DNA of 64,000 bases, from positions 20,006-84,005 of the forward strand of contig JAGGWN010000123.1 in the NCBI GenBank assembly GCA_021157415.1. The letters are read 5' to 3'. Positions 35,763 to 44,624 of this stretch are shown one piece after another. Each line of letters starts with the position of its first letter. The first letter of the stretch is position 1. The translations under genes and the position numbers were made by a program. The stretch is from Bacteroidales bacterium (GTDB taxonomy: Bacteria > Bacteroidota > Bacteroidia > Bacteroidales > VadinHA17). Under the pieces are notes generated by a model. It was given only the letters and a program-made list of their open reading frames with translations. It was not told the origin of the DNA and ran no database searches.

Positions 35763-35824
35763 ATATGCCGGAGAAGGAAGGTTTTTCTGCGCAGTTACAG
35801 ACAATACGGGGGACGCTGTCACAC

Positions 35825-35841
35825 TGACAAAGTCTTTGTCA
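35825..35841. repeat. Perfect short palindrome next to repeat copy B
   Basis: TGACAAAG T CTTTGTCA, eight-base arms around one base, lying 13 bases from repeat copy B in the gap after the LpxH-like gene. No T-run follows. It may be part of, or a target beside, the dispersed element. Confidence 0.6.
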
Positions 35842-35853
35842 AAACACGCCTCC

Positions 35854-36073
35854 GGAATAAACCCGGTTTGTGCGATAGAGATGTCGAAAAAATCTTCTAT
35901 TGCGCACAGGCCATAGGCCGTACCGGGTTAATCCTTTGCTCCGCTGAAGCTACGCAAAAGCGATGCCGACTTAGGAATTCACTGTTTTGGTGAAAAGCCA
36001 AGACACATGCAATCCTTTGTCGTTCCGCAATAGAAAGCATTTTGGGATTTCTGTTGCGGATTTGGGATAAATA
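35854..36073 (-). repeat. Hairpin-rich intergenic repeat, copy B (longer copy)
   Basis: The reverse complement matches 1695-1855 but carries about 55 extra bases. The extra part completes a hairpin, CCGCAATAGAAA-N11-TTTCTGTTGCGG (36025-36059, 11 of 12 arm bases pair), of which copy A keeps only one arm. A second imperfect hairpin pairs TGCGATAGA with a TCTATTGCGCA-like arm. No stable ORF is present, and the 101-residue track ORF on the minus strand is broken up by these hairpins. The rest of the 390-base gap holds a terminator (see below) and no gene. Confidence 0.8.
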
Positions 36074-36104
36074 GTACAACGCAGAACCATCGCATGGCAA
36101 AAAA

Positions 36105-36133
36105 AAGGCTCCTTTCGGGAGCCTTTTTTTTAA
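36105..36133. terminator. Bidirectional rho-independent terminator
   Basis: AAGGCTCC-loop-GGAGCCTT flanked by A-run on the left and eight T on the right, so it can stop transcription from both sides. It lies just past the 3' end of the pyrophosphatase gene and beyond the lpxH-like gene. Confidence 0.9.
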
Positions 36134-36152
36134 CCGGGTAATTCTTGCAGGT

Positions 36153-38576
36153 CTATTCTTTTTCCTTTTTGATACGCATTCCGTAAAATGATCTGTAGGC
36201 AAAGATCAGGCCGAAGACCAGCATCAAAGCCCCGATCACTACGGTCCAGTCAAATGTGCCGCTACTATGGGCATTCATCCGCATGTGAACAGCGATTTCC
36301 ACAGCCAGCAGACCAAACAAAGTAGAAAATTTAATAATCGGATTCATGGCTACGGAGGATGTGTCTTTGTAAGGATCTCCTACGGTATCTCCAATCACAG
36401 TAGATTCATGCAGGGGCGTTCCCTTTTCCCGGAGATCTACCTCAACAATCTTCTTGGCATTGTCCCAGGCTCCTCCCGCATTGGCCATATAAATGGCCTG
36501 AAAGAGACCGAAAACAGCCAGAGAGATCAGATAGGAAACAAAATAATTGGGATCAAAGAAAGCAAAAGCCAGTGTCAATGAAAAAATTACCGCAAAGATA
36601 TTCCACATTCCGTTCTGTGCATATTTGGTGCAGATCTTTACAACGGATTTCGAATCCTCTATGCTGGATTCCTGGAGATCCAGATTAATGCTCTTTTTGA
36701 TAAAAGCCGTGGCACGGTAAGCTCCTGTGGTAACAGCCTGCAGCGAAGCACCCGTAAACCAATAGATCACCAACCCCCCGGTAATAAACCCGAGGATAAC
36801 CTGTGGATCCAACAATTCAAGCTGCATAAGACCCCGTTTTTTCAACAATAGAATGATCGCAAAGATCATAGTGGTAGCTCCGATCACAGCCGTACCGATC
36901 AAAACGGGCTTGGCCGTTGCCTTGAATGTGTTCCCGGCCGAGTCGTTGGATTCGAGATAGTATTTTCCTTTCTCAAAATCAGGTTTGAAACCGAAATCTT
37001 CCTCAATTTCCTGTTCAATATTATCCAGTTTTTCTATCCGGGAAAGTTCGAATACCGACTGGGCATTATCTGTCACCGGTCCGAAACTGTCAACGGCAAT
37101 CGTCACAGGACCCATCCCCAGAAAACCGAAAGCCACCAGACCAAAAGCAAATACCGTGGGATATATCATAATCCCGTCCAGTCCGAGGGTACTGATAAAA
37201 TAAGCCAACGCCATCAGGATCACGATGGTAATTCCTTCCCAGAAGGCTGAGAAATTTCCGGCGACGAGTCCGGAAAGAATGGTCAGGGAGGCTCCTCCTT
37301 CACGTGAAGCGGTAACGATCTCTTTCACATGGCGCGAGTTGGTAGAAGTAAAGGCTTTGGTCAGTTCCGGAATCAGGGCAGCAGCCAATGTCCCTACACT
37401 AATGATCGTGGAAAGTTTCCACCACATTCCCGTCAGGACCAGTCCGTTGGCAAGCCGTATATCGCCCCCGAGCAGGAAATAACTTACCAGATAAGTACTG
37501 AGAATGGAGATAAAGGAAGTGATCCAGATCAGGGTAGTAAGCGGTGCTTCAAAGTTATAATCCTCTGCTTTCCCATACTTGGCTTTTCCGGCCATATCGT
37601 TGATCCAATAGGATAGAAGAGAGGTAATCACCATCATGATACGCATAACGAAAATCCATACGATCAGGGTAGCCTGAAAATCCGTGCCTACGACAGCCAG
37701 TACGATAAAGGAGATCAGGGCTACGCCGGTAACGCCATAGGTCTCAAAACCGTCGGCGGTAGGACCTACACTGTCACCGGCGTTATCACCGGTACAATCA
37801 GCGATCACTCCCGGGTTTCTCGGGTCATCTTCCGGCAGATTAAATACGATTTTCATCAGGTCGGCTCCGATATCGGCGATCTTGGTAAAGATTCCTCCCG
37901 CCACACGCAGGACACTGGCCCCCAGCGACTCACCGATTGCAAAACCTATAAAACAGGCTCCCGCACTGTCACGAGGGACAAACAGAAGTATAAAGATCAT
38001 CATAAACAACTCGACTGTCACCAGTAAAACCCCCACGCTCATCCCCGACCGCAACGGTATGGAAGTAACTTCCCAGGGATGTTTTTTCAAAGAAGCAAAT
38101 GATGTGCGGCTGTTGGCCAGGGTATTTATCCGGATGCCATACCAGGCAACTCCGTAGGAACCTAAAATACCTATGACGGTCCATAAAATGACCATAAGAA
38201 CCTTTGGAATAGGCATATGGCTCAAACCGAAGAAATAATAAAATATAGCTAAGGCTATGATCCCAAACAAAATCAACAGAAACTTACCTTGTTGCAACAA
38301 ATAGGTCTTGCATGTTTCATAGATAATGCCAGATACATGCAACATGGCCTTGTGAGCCGGGATCTTTTTGATCTTGGCATAGGTCCATATCCCGAAGACC
38401 CATCCGAAAATCACAAAGATCAGCCCGTAAAACAACAGGCTCCATCCGTCAACTCCCCCAAGTTTGGGGAATATACTCTCCCGCATGTTCGGAACATTCA
38501 GATCAGCCTCACTTGCCATTGATAAAAATGGGAAAAATAAAAAGAAAAGCAGGCCTGAGAAAACTTTCTTTTTCAT
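36153..38576 (-). CDS. hppA: Membrane-integral ion-translocating pyrophosphatase
   Basis: 807 residues with about 16 membrane helices and an N-terminal signal-like segment. Catalytic loops are present: a variant substrate loop ADIGADLMKIVF, DDPRNPGVIADCTGDNAG with the Asp cluster, and VGDTVGDPYKDTS near the C-terminus. The enzyme hydrolyses pyrophosphate to pump H+, Na+ or both out of the cytoplasm. At the K+-dependence site, usually GNTTA or GNTTK, it reads AGNTFKA near residue 548, a Lys that would mark K+-independence. Ion specificity is not settled from sequence. It is a single gene; a CAAATATA (-7 TATATTTG on the minus strand) lies at 38633-38640. Confidence 0.95.
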   Translation of the reverse strand: MKKKVFSGLLFFLFFPFLSMASEADLNVPNMRESIFPKLGGVDGWSLLFYGLIFVIFGWVFGIWTYAKIKKIPAHKAMLHVSGIIYETCKTYLLQQGKFLLILFGIIALAIFYYFFGLSHMPIPKVLMVILWTVIGILGSYGVAWYGIRINTLANSRTSFASLKKHPWEVTSIPLRSGMSVGVLLVTVELFMMIFILLFVPRDSAGACFIGFAIGESLGASVLRVAGGIFTKIADIGADLMKIVFNLPEDDPRNPGVIADCTGDNAGDSVGPTADGFETYGVTGVALISFIVLAVVGTDFQATLIVWIFVMRIMMVITSLLSYWINDMAGKAKYGKAEDYNFEAPLTTLIWITSFISILSTYLVSYFLLGGDIRLANGLVLTGMWWKLSTIISVGTLAAALIPELTKAFTSTNSRHVKEIVTASREGGASLTILSGLVAGNFSAFWEGITIVILMALAYFISTLGLDGIMIYPTVFAFGLVAFGFLGMGPVTIAVDSFGPVTDNAQSVFELSRIEKLDNIEQEIEEDFGFKPDFEKGKYYLESNDSAGNTFKATAKPVLIGTAVIGATTMIFAIILLLKKRGLMQLELLDPQVILGFITGGLVIYWFTGASLQAVTTGAYRATAFIKKSINLDLQESSIEDSKSVVKICTKYAQNGMWNIFAVIFSLTLAFAFFDPNYFVSYLISLAVFGLFQAIYMANAGGAWDNAKKIVEVDLREKGTPLHESTVIGDTVGDPYKDTSSVAMNPIIKFSTLFGLLAVEIAVHMRMNAHSSGTFDWTVVIGALMLVFGLIFAYRSFYGMRIKKEKE

Positions 38577-38632
38577 AATGATAAAATTTTAATTGTTCAT
38601 AACATAAAATTTCTGGTTCAAAATTATTCCCA

Positions 38633-38640
38633 CAAATATA
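38633..38640 (-). promoter_or_regulatory. Predicted -7 element of hppA
   Basis: Minus-strand TATATTTG, 56 bases before the hppA start. No TTTG was found at the right distance for a -33 element. The rest of the 238-base divergent gap is AT-rich, with nothing further recognised. Confidence 0.45.
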
Positions 38641-38814
38641 AATTTTCTGAGATACGAAACACCTTATATGTCTCATGAATTTAAAAAAAATTCTTTCTTA
38701 CAGAATCAGAGAGCGAAAATATTTATCATTATTGGTATAAAAAATATGATTGTTTCTTAATTTTCGTTAACTTAATCGCATGATAACCGAAAATAAAAAT
38801 CAAACAGAACAGAC

Positions 38815-40107
38815 ATGAAAAAACATATAATAATCCGCTCAATACTCCTTCTCAGTCTGTTATTCATTTTACAGCAGGCAATGTCATTCGGAAGAATCAT
38901 TTCTTTTTCTGAACAGGAGGACACAACCTCCTTTATTAAACTGGAGGGGAAGGTTGTGAATGCAGAAAACGAGAACCCCGTAATTTTTGCTTCCGTCTTT
39001 ATTGAAGGCACCCATATAGGAACGATAACAAATACAGAAGGACGTTTTATTTTAAAAGTTCCGTCCACCTATTTTGATCACAAAATAGGTTTCAGCAGTC
39101 TGGGTTACAAACAGAAATTCATGGCGGTATCTTCCATGAAAGACATAAGCAGAACCATACGTTTGCAACCGGATGTTATTCCTATTCCTGCCGTGATTGT
39201 ACGCAAGCTGGATCCGGTAAGCCTGATTAAAGAAGCTGAAAAAAGAATATCCGAAAATTATGGCAAACATCCGGCCATGATGACGGCTTTTTATCGTGAA
39301 ACGATAAGAAAAGGCACATCCAAATATCTTTCGGTAGGGGAAGCGGTACTGAATGTTTATAAAGCTCCTTACAGTAACAACCTGGATATGGACAGGGTGT
39401 CGGTTTATAAAGGCAGAAAAGCCATTTACGTTAAACGGGAAGATACACTGATGGTGAAGTTACAGGGAGGCCCTGTCACAGCCTTCTATCTGGATCTTGC
39501 AAAAAATCCGGGAGATATACTCTCCCAAGACGTATTTGATTATTACGATTATTCCATGGGAGGCCAGGTTAAAATTGACGGCCGAACAACCTATGTAATC
39601 CATTTCGATCAGAAAGATACCGTATCCATTCCGTTGTATCGCGGCACGCTGTATCTTGACACCGGCTCCCTGGCAATCGTACAGGCCGAATATGAGATCA
39701 GTCCCAAAAAAATTGACCAGGCTGCCAGGTATCTCATTTTGAAAAAACCCGCCCGCCTGCATGTGGATGTATTAAGTGCAGCTTACCTGGTAAAATACCG
39801 CCACCTGGACGGAAAGTGGGTCTTGAACTACATGCGCCTGGAAAATCATTTTCGAACCAAATGGACCAAAAAGTTGTTCCGTTCAAACTATACCATTCTC
39901 TCCGAGGCCGCAGTCACGGATATTGATTATGAAAACGTAAAAAAACCAAAATACCGGGAAAGCTTCAAGTGGAATAAAATCTTCACCGAGGAAGTAAGTG
40001 CTTTTGAAGATCCTGATTTCTGGGGCCCTAACAACGTTATTCAGCCTGAAGAATCCATACAGGCAGCGATTCAAAAAATCAGCCGCAAACTCAAAAAACA
40101 TGAATAG
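38815..40107 (+). CDS. Carboxypeptidase-regulatory-like envelope protein (DUF5686-like N-terminus)
   Basis: 430 residues. A signal peptide (SILLLSLLFILQQAMSFG) is followed by a carboxypeptidase-regulatory-like domain (KLEGKVVNAENENPVIFAS, TNTEGRFILKVP, ISFSSLGY-type strand). The rest is a beta-rich region with FYRETIRKGTSKYLSVGEAVL, RGTLYLDTGSLAIVQAEYE and VKYRHLDGKWVLNYMRLE. These are typical of Bacteroidetes proteins with a DUF5686-like outer-membrane module, but a full barrel is not present. It likely acts in the periplasm or outer membrane; function unknown. It is a single gene, followed by an imperfect hairpin. Confidence 0.82.
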   Translation: MKKHIIIRSILLLSLLFILQQAMSFGRIISFSEQEDTTSFIKLEGKVVNAENENPVIFASVFIEGTHIGTITNTEGRFILKVPSTYFDHKIGFSSLGYKQKFMAVSSMKDISRTIRLQPDVIPIPAVIVRKLDPVSLIKEAEKRISENYGKHPAMMTAFYRETIRKGTSKYLSVGEAVLNVYKAPYSNNLDMDRVSVYKGRKAIYVKREDTLMVKLQGGPVTAFYLDLAKNPGDILSQDVFDYYDYSMGGQVKIDGRTTYVIHFDQKDTVSIPLYRGTLYLDTGSLAIVQAEYEISPKKIDQAARYLILKKPARLHVDVLSAAYLVKYRHLDGKWVLNYMRLENHFRTKWTKKLFRSNYTILSEAAVTDIDYENVKKPKYRESFKWNKIFTEEVSAFEDPDFWGPNNVIQPEESIQAAIQKISRKLKKHE

Positions 40108-40112
40108 AAAAC

Positions 40113-40147
40113 AATCGCATAAGCATAAAATTTGTGCCTTTGCGATT
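40113..40147 (+). terminator. Possible weak terminator hairpin
   Basis: AATCGCATAAGCA and TGCCTTTGCGATT pair over 13 positions with two mismatches. The following T-run is short (TTTCTG), so termination is uncertain. It separates the envelope protein gene from the glnN control region. Confidence 0.35.
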
Positions 40148-40184
40148 TCTGTCTATTTATACATTTAATGCATATTTTCTCATC

Positions 40185-40209
40185 TTACCCCCCTTTTCAA
40201 CAGGGGTAA
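40185..40209. promoter_or_regulatory. glnN operator-like site 1 (TTACCCC-N11-GGGGTAA)
   Basis: A perfect 7+7 inverted repeat TTACCCC, 11 bases, GGGGTAA, centred at 40197. A second copy of the same geometry lies at 40238-40262, 53 bases centre to centre, close to five helical turns. The arms are GC-rich in an AT-rich gap, with no T-run, which favours protein binding over termination. The bound regulator is unknown; nitrogen control of glnN is an obvious guess. Confidence 0.65.
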
Positions 40210-40237
40210 TCACGATTTATTTAATGTTTTTTTCGTT

Positions 40238-40262
40238 TTACCCCTAATTTTTTATAGGGTAA
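40238..40262. promoter_or_regulatory. glnN operator-like site 2 (TTACCCC-N11-AGGGTAA)
   Basis: Same motif and spacer as site 1 with one mismatch in the right arm, centred at 40250. It covers the position where a -33 TTTG would be expected, 12 bases before the -7 element, and no -33 consensus is present. Centred near -39, the geometry fits either a repressor blocking polymerase or an activator replacing a missing -33. Confidence 0.65.
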
Positions 40263-40274
40263 TTAATATTTATA

Positions 40275-40282
40275 TACATTTG
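40275..40282 (+). promoter_or_regulatory. Predicted -7 element of glnN
   Basis: TACATTTG, a full match to TAnnTTTG, 23 bases before the glnN ATG. The upstream -33 position reads TTAT and lies inside operator-like site 2. Confidence 0.55.
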
Positions 40283-40305
40283 CTCCAAATTTTAAATATT
40301 ATATC

Positions 40306-42495
40306 ATGGCACAGTTCAGAACAATTGCATTTCAGGAAGTATTAAAGAGACAGCCTGTAAAAGTTTCGGCTCCTTCCAATGAGGTAACCGAATACTTCGG
40401 CTCCAGGGTTTTTGATCTGGTAAAGATGCAGAAATATCTTTCCAAAGAAGCTTATAAGAGTGTCAGGCAAGCCATCCGGGAAAGTACGCATATTGACCGG
40501 AAGATGGCCGATCAGGTAGCTGCCGGCATGAAAGACTGGGCCATTGACAATGGAGCCACACACTACACCCACTGGTTTCATCCCCTGACCGACGGCACAG
40601 CCGAAAAACATGACGGATTTATCGATTTCGGGGATTACGGTGTTGTGCAGAATTTCTCCGGTGAATTGCTGGTGCAGCAGGAACCTGATGCTTCCAGTTT
40701 CCCCAGCGGCGGCATACGCAACACCTTCGAAGCCCGGGGTTATACGGCCTGGGATGTTTCCTCTCCTGCCTTTCTGATAGGAACCACCCTTTGTATTCCG
40801 ACGGTTTTTGTCTCATACACCGGCGAAGCCCTGGATTATAAAGCTCCCTTGCTCCGTACCCTCAGCATCCTGGACAAAGCAGCTGTGGATGTCTGTCATT
40901 ATTTTGACAAAAATGTCAATAAGGTTTTTGCCACCCTGGGATGGGAACAGGAATATTTTCTGATTGACGATGCCTTTTTCAACGCCCGTCCCGACCTGAT
41001 CCTCACCGGAAGAACGCTGGTGGGACACCAGTCCTCCAAAGATCAGCAGCTGGACGACCATTATTTCAGCTCTATCCCTGAAAGGGTAAAAGCTTTTATG
41101 GAAGATTTTGAAATTGAGGCTTACAAACTGGGGATTCCCGTAAAAACACGTCACAATGAAGTAGCCCCTAACCAGTACGAATGCGCCCCCATCTTCGAAG
41201 AAGCAAACCTGGCCAATGATCATAACCAGATCATCATGGACCTGATGAAAAGAGTGGCACGCCATCATAACTTCAGGATCCTTTTCCATGAAAAGCCCTT
41301 TGCCGGCATCAATGGTTCCGGGAAGCACAACAACTGGTCCCTCGCTACAGACACGGGAGTCAACCTGTTATCGCCGGGGAAAAATCCTATGGGAAACTTG
41401 CAATTCCTGACTTTCCTGATAAATGTTATCAAAAGTGTGCATGATAACCAGGACATTTTGAGAGCTTCCATTCTTACTGCCGGCAACTCCCATCGCCTGG
41501 GTGCCAACGAAGCACCTCCCGCCATTCTCTCTATTTTCCTGGGCACAACCCTTTCAAAAATCCTGGTTGACCTCGAGCAAAATGTCCCCAACAACAAAAT
41601 GACACCGGAAGAAAAAACAGAACTGAAACTGGGTATTGGGAAAATACCGGAAATATTGCTGGACAACACCGACAGGAACAGAACATCTCCGTTTGCCTTT
41701 ACCGGAAACAGGTTTGAATTCCGTGCTGTCGGTTCCAGTGCCAACTGTGCCGCTTCGATGATTGTTCTGAACGGGGCCCTGGCTTATCAACTGAAAGCAT
41801 TCAAAAAAGAAGTGGATAGTCTGATCGAAAAACACAATCTTAAAAAGGATGAAGCCATTTTCAAGGTACTCAGAAAATATATTTCAGACTCAAAAAAGAT
41901 TCTTTTCGAGGGAGACAATTATAGTGCAGGGTGGAAAAAAGAAGCCGAAAAACGCGGGTTGAGCAACATCACCAGCGTACCTGAATCTCTGGCCAAGTAT
42001 CTGACTCCGCAGGCTAAGAAAGTGCTTATTGATAATGGAATCTTTGATGAACGGGAACTGGAAGGTCGTGTTGAAGTGGAGTATGAAAAATTCACCAAAA
42101 AGATTCAGATCGAAGCCCGTGTACTCGGAGATCTGGTTATCAACCACATCGTCCCTACAGCCGTACAATATCAGAACAAACTGATCGAAAATGTAAAAGG
42201 GTTGAAAGACCTTTTTACAGAAAAAGAATTTAAAGAACAGGCCAGTCACCGGCTCGGAATCATCAAGGATATCTCCAAACACGTTTCAATTATTAAAAGC
42301 AAGGTTACCGAAATGGTCAACGCCCGAAAAGTTGCCAATAAAATTGAAGATGAAGTGGAAAAAGCATTTGCGTATAACAAAACGGTAAGGCCTTATCTGG
42401 ATGAGATCCGGTATCATGTTGATAAACTTGAGCTGATCATAGACGACGAGCTGTGGCCTTTGCCGAAATACCGCGAAATACTATTTACCAGATAA
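40306..42495 (+). CDS. glnN: Glutamine synthetase type III
   Basis: 729 residues, the length of the large GSIII enzymes common in Bacteroidetes. Recognisable segments are HWFHPLTDGTAEKHDGFI, GWEQEYFLIDDAFF, RHNEVAPNQYECAPIFEEAN, KPFAGINGSGKHNNWSL and NRTSPFAFTGNRFEFRAVGS. The enzyme makes glutamine from glutamate, ammonia and ATP and is the main ammonia-assimilation route in this phylum. It is a single gene between terminators, preceded by two operator-like sites. Start at ATG 40306 (MAQFRTIAFQ) gives the normal N-terminus. Confidence 0.97.
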   Translation: MAQFRTIAFQEVLKRQPVKVSAPSNEVTEYFGSRVFDLVKMQKYLSKEAYKSVRQAIRESTHIDRKMADQVAAGMKDWAIDNGATHYTHWFHPLTDGTAEKHDGFIDFGDYGVVQNFSGELLVQQEPDASSFPSGGIRNTFEARGYTAWDVSSPAFLIGTTLCIPTVFVSYTGEALDYKAPLLRTLSILDKAAVDVCHYFDKNVNKVFATLGWEQEYFLIDDAFFNARPDLILTGRTLVGHQSSKDQQLDDHYFSSIPERVKAFMEDFEIEAYKLGIPVKTRHNEVAPNQYECAPIFEEANLANDHNQIIMDLMKRVARHHNFRILFHEKPFAGINGSGKHNNWSLATDTGVNLLSPGKNPMGNLQFLTFLINVIKSVHDNQDILRASILTAGNSHRLGANEAPPAILSIFLGTTLSKILVDLEQNVPNNKMTPEEKTELKLGIGKIPEILLDNTDRNRTSPFAFTGNRFEFRAVGSSANCAASMIVLNGALAYQLKAFKKEVDSLIEKHNLKKDEAIFKVLRKYISDSKKILFEGDNYSAGWKKEAEKRGLSNITSVPESLAKYLTPQAKKVLIDNGIFDERELEGRVEVEYEKFTKKIQIEARVLGDLVINHIVPTAVQYQNKLIENVKGLKDLFTEKEFKEQASHRLGIIKDISKHVSIIKSKVTEMVNARKVANKIEDEVEKAFAYNKTVRPYLDEIRYHVDKLELIIDDELWPLPKYREILFTR

Positions 42496-42550
42496 AAAAT
42501 AACAGCCGGTAAGCACAGTCCGTAGCTGTTGGTTTTATGGTTAGTAAGAA

Positions 42551-42583
42551 AAGTTGTTCCGGAAATCCGGAACAACTTTTTTT
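42551..42583 (+). terminator. Rho-independent terminator after glnN
   Basis: AAGTTGTTCCGGA, two-base centre, TCCGGAACAACTT, then a T-run. The 13-base perfect stem ends glnN transcription before the porE-like gene. Confidence 0.9.
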
Positions 42584-42630
42584 GCCCCGAAAAAATATTT
42601 ACATTTATAACCTCGTTGTAAGGCTATATT

Positions 42631-44622
42631 ATGAGAACTTTTGCTTTTATACTGATAACTCTTTTCCTCGGCCTCCCGGGAGTGTACGGGCAGAAAAAGA
42701 AAATGGCCAAAGCCGAAGAAGCTTTAAAAGCCGGAGAATATTATGATGCCATCGATTTATTCAAAGATGCGTATTCATCTATCAAAAACAAAGAGGTCAA
42801 AACCGAGGTAGTCTTCAAGATAGCAGAATGTTACAGGCTGATCGACGAACCTGACAAAGCCGAGCTCTGGTATAAAAAAGCCATCAGTAAAGGCTATCCC
42901 GATCCTACGGCAATTCTTTTTTATGCCCAGCAGTTGATGAAAAACGGAAAATATGAACAGGCCATCGAGGAATTTAATAAGTACAAGCAACTCGTCCCCA
43001 ATGATCCCCGCAGCAACGAAGGAATCAAGTCCTGTGATCAGGCCCTGAAATGGATGGATCAACCTACAGGGTATAGGATTGAGGAAATGCGTTTTTTTAA
43101 TTCACGTTTCAGTGATTATTCTCCGGCATACGCCCGTGATGACTATCAGGTGGTCTATTTTACTTCATCCCGTGACGAAGCTACCGGAAATAAAATCCAT
43201 GGCGCTACCGGACAAAACTTTTCAGATATTTTCATTTCCAAACGTGACAGGAAAGGGAAATGGAGCACGCCGGTCCCTTTGGAAGGGCCTGTCAATACCC
43301 CCTTTGAAGAAGGAACCCCTTCTCTCACTTCCGATTACAACACCATGTTCTTTACCCGTTGTGAAATGGATAAGCACCGGAAGCTGGGATGCCGGATTAT
43401 GGTTTCTAAAAAAAACGGGGAAGAATGGGGGAAACCCGAAGATCTGAAACTGGTGCCGGACAGTCTGACGGAGGCTCATCCTGCCATTTCTTCCGACGGT
43501 CTGACACTCTTTTTTGTCTCGGATAAACCCGGAGGTTTTGGGAAAAAAGACATCTGGAAAGTTACACGGGGAAGCGAAGGTGATGCATGGAGCGAACCGG
43601 AAAACCTGGGACCGGATATCAATACGGATGGAAATGAGATGTTTCCCTATGTCGATCATAACGGAACACTGTATTTTGCTTCTGACGGCTGGCCGGGGAT
43701 GGGTGGACTGGATATTTTCAGGGCCAAACAAAACGATAACGGCCGTTGGAAAGTGGAAAACCTGAAATATCCCATCAATTCCCCTGCCGATGATTTTGGT
43801 CTTATCCTGCAAGACAAGGAAATAAAAGGCTTTTTCTCCTCCTCACGCAAAGGAAGAACGCGGGATGATATCTATGCTTTTGTCCTGCCTCCCCTGAAGT
43901 TCAGTATTCTGGGGACAGTACGTAACCTGCAAACCGACGAGGTCATTCCTTATAGCCGAATCAAAATGATCGGTAGCGACGGAACCATCCTGCAGGATAG
44001 CACCAATGCAAAGGGAACCTTTCATTTTATGCTTAAACCCAATACCGACTATATCTTCATTGCTTCCAAAGAAGGCTATCTGAACGGAAAAAGCAAGGAA
44101 ACCACCAAAGGCCTGAAAAAAAGTTCGGAACTCAGAACCACCGTACAACTGGCCTCTATTGCCAAACCTATTGAGATTCCCAATATCTATTATGATTTCG
44201 GCAAATGGGATCTGCGACCTGAGTCCATGGTTGCCCTGGATCACCTGGTGGAAATCCTGAATGATAACCCCAATATCGTTATTGAACTGAGATCCCACAC
44301 CGACTCCAGGGCAACGGAAGCGTATAACCTGGATCTCTCTCAGAAACGAGCCCAGGCTGTCGTAGATTATCTTATCCGTAAAGGCATTGATCCGAAACGA
44401 TTAATCGCCAAAGGGTATGGAGAATCTATGCCTAAGGTGGTAGATAATAAACTGGCACAACAATATCCTTTTCTGAAAGAGGGAACCCTGCTGGATGATA
44501 AATTTATCAATGCGCTGTCGGACGTGAATCAGAAAGAGATATGCCACCAGATCAACCGTCGTACCGAATTCCAGGTGTTGCGTACGGATTTCCCGACACA
44601 GGAGAAAGCCAATAAAAAGTAG
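42631..44622 (+). CDS. PorE-like T9SS outer-membrane protein (TPR, beta-propeller, CRD, OmpA)
   Basis: 663 residues with four modules. After a signal peptide (AFILITLFLGLPGVYG) come TPR-like helices (~20-140), a WD40-like PD40 propeller (~150-420; blades with FTSSRDEATG, FVSDKPGGFGKKDIW, FASDGWPGMGGLDIF), a carboxypeptidase-regulatory-like domain (~430-510), and an OmpA peptidoglycan-binding domain (IYYDFGKWDLRPESM, ELRSHTDSRATEAYN). The same order occurs in PorE (PG1058) of Porphyromonas gingivalis, a T9SS part that anchors the translocon to peptidoglycan. A clear T9SS cargo gene in this window supports that role. Other OmpA/PD40 proteins share the layout, so the symbol is not certain. Confidence 0.85.
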   Translation: MRTFAFILITLFLGLPGVYGQKKKMAKAEEALKAGEYYDAIDLFKDAYSSIKNKEVKTEVVFKIAECYRLIDEPDKAELWYKKAISKGYPDPTAILFYAQQLMKNGKYEQAIEEFNKYKQLVPNDPRSNEGIKSCDQALKWMDQPTGYRIEEMRFFNSRFSDYSPAYARDDYQVVYFTSSRDEATGNKIHGATGQNFSDIFISKRDRKGKWSTPVPLEGPVNTPFEEGTPSLTSDYNTMFFTRCEMDKHRKLGCRIMVSKKNGEEWGKPEDLKLVPDSLTEAHPAISSDGLTLFFVSDKPGGFGKKDIWKVTRGSEGDAWSEPENLGPDINTDGNEMFPYVDHNGTLYFASDGWPGMGGLDIFRAKQNDNGRWKVENLKYPINSPADDFGLILQDKEIKGFFSSSRKGRTRDDIYAFVLPPLKFSILGTVRNLQTDEVIPYSRIKMIGSDGTILQDSTNAKGTFHFMLKPNTDYIFIASKEGYLNGKSKETTKGLKKSSELRTTVQLASIAKPIEIPNIYYDFGKWDLRPESMVALDHLVEILNDNPNIVIELRSHTDSRATEAYNLDLSQKRAQAVVDYLIRKGIDPKRLIAKGYGESMPKVVDNKLAQQYPFLKEGTLLDDKFINALSDVNQKEICHQINRRTEFQVLRTDFPTQEKANKK

Positions 44623-44624
44623 TT

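Noticed and set aside
35897-36202. 101-residue minus-strand ORF in the gap after the LpxH-like gene
   Set aside because: It runs through the hairpin-rich repeat, the terminator and the pyrophosphatase 3' end. Composition is basic and low-complexity; no homologue is recognisable.
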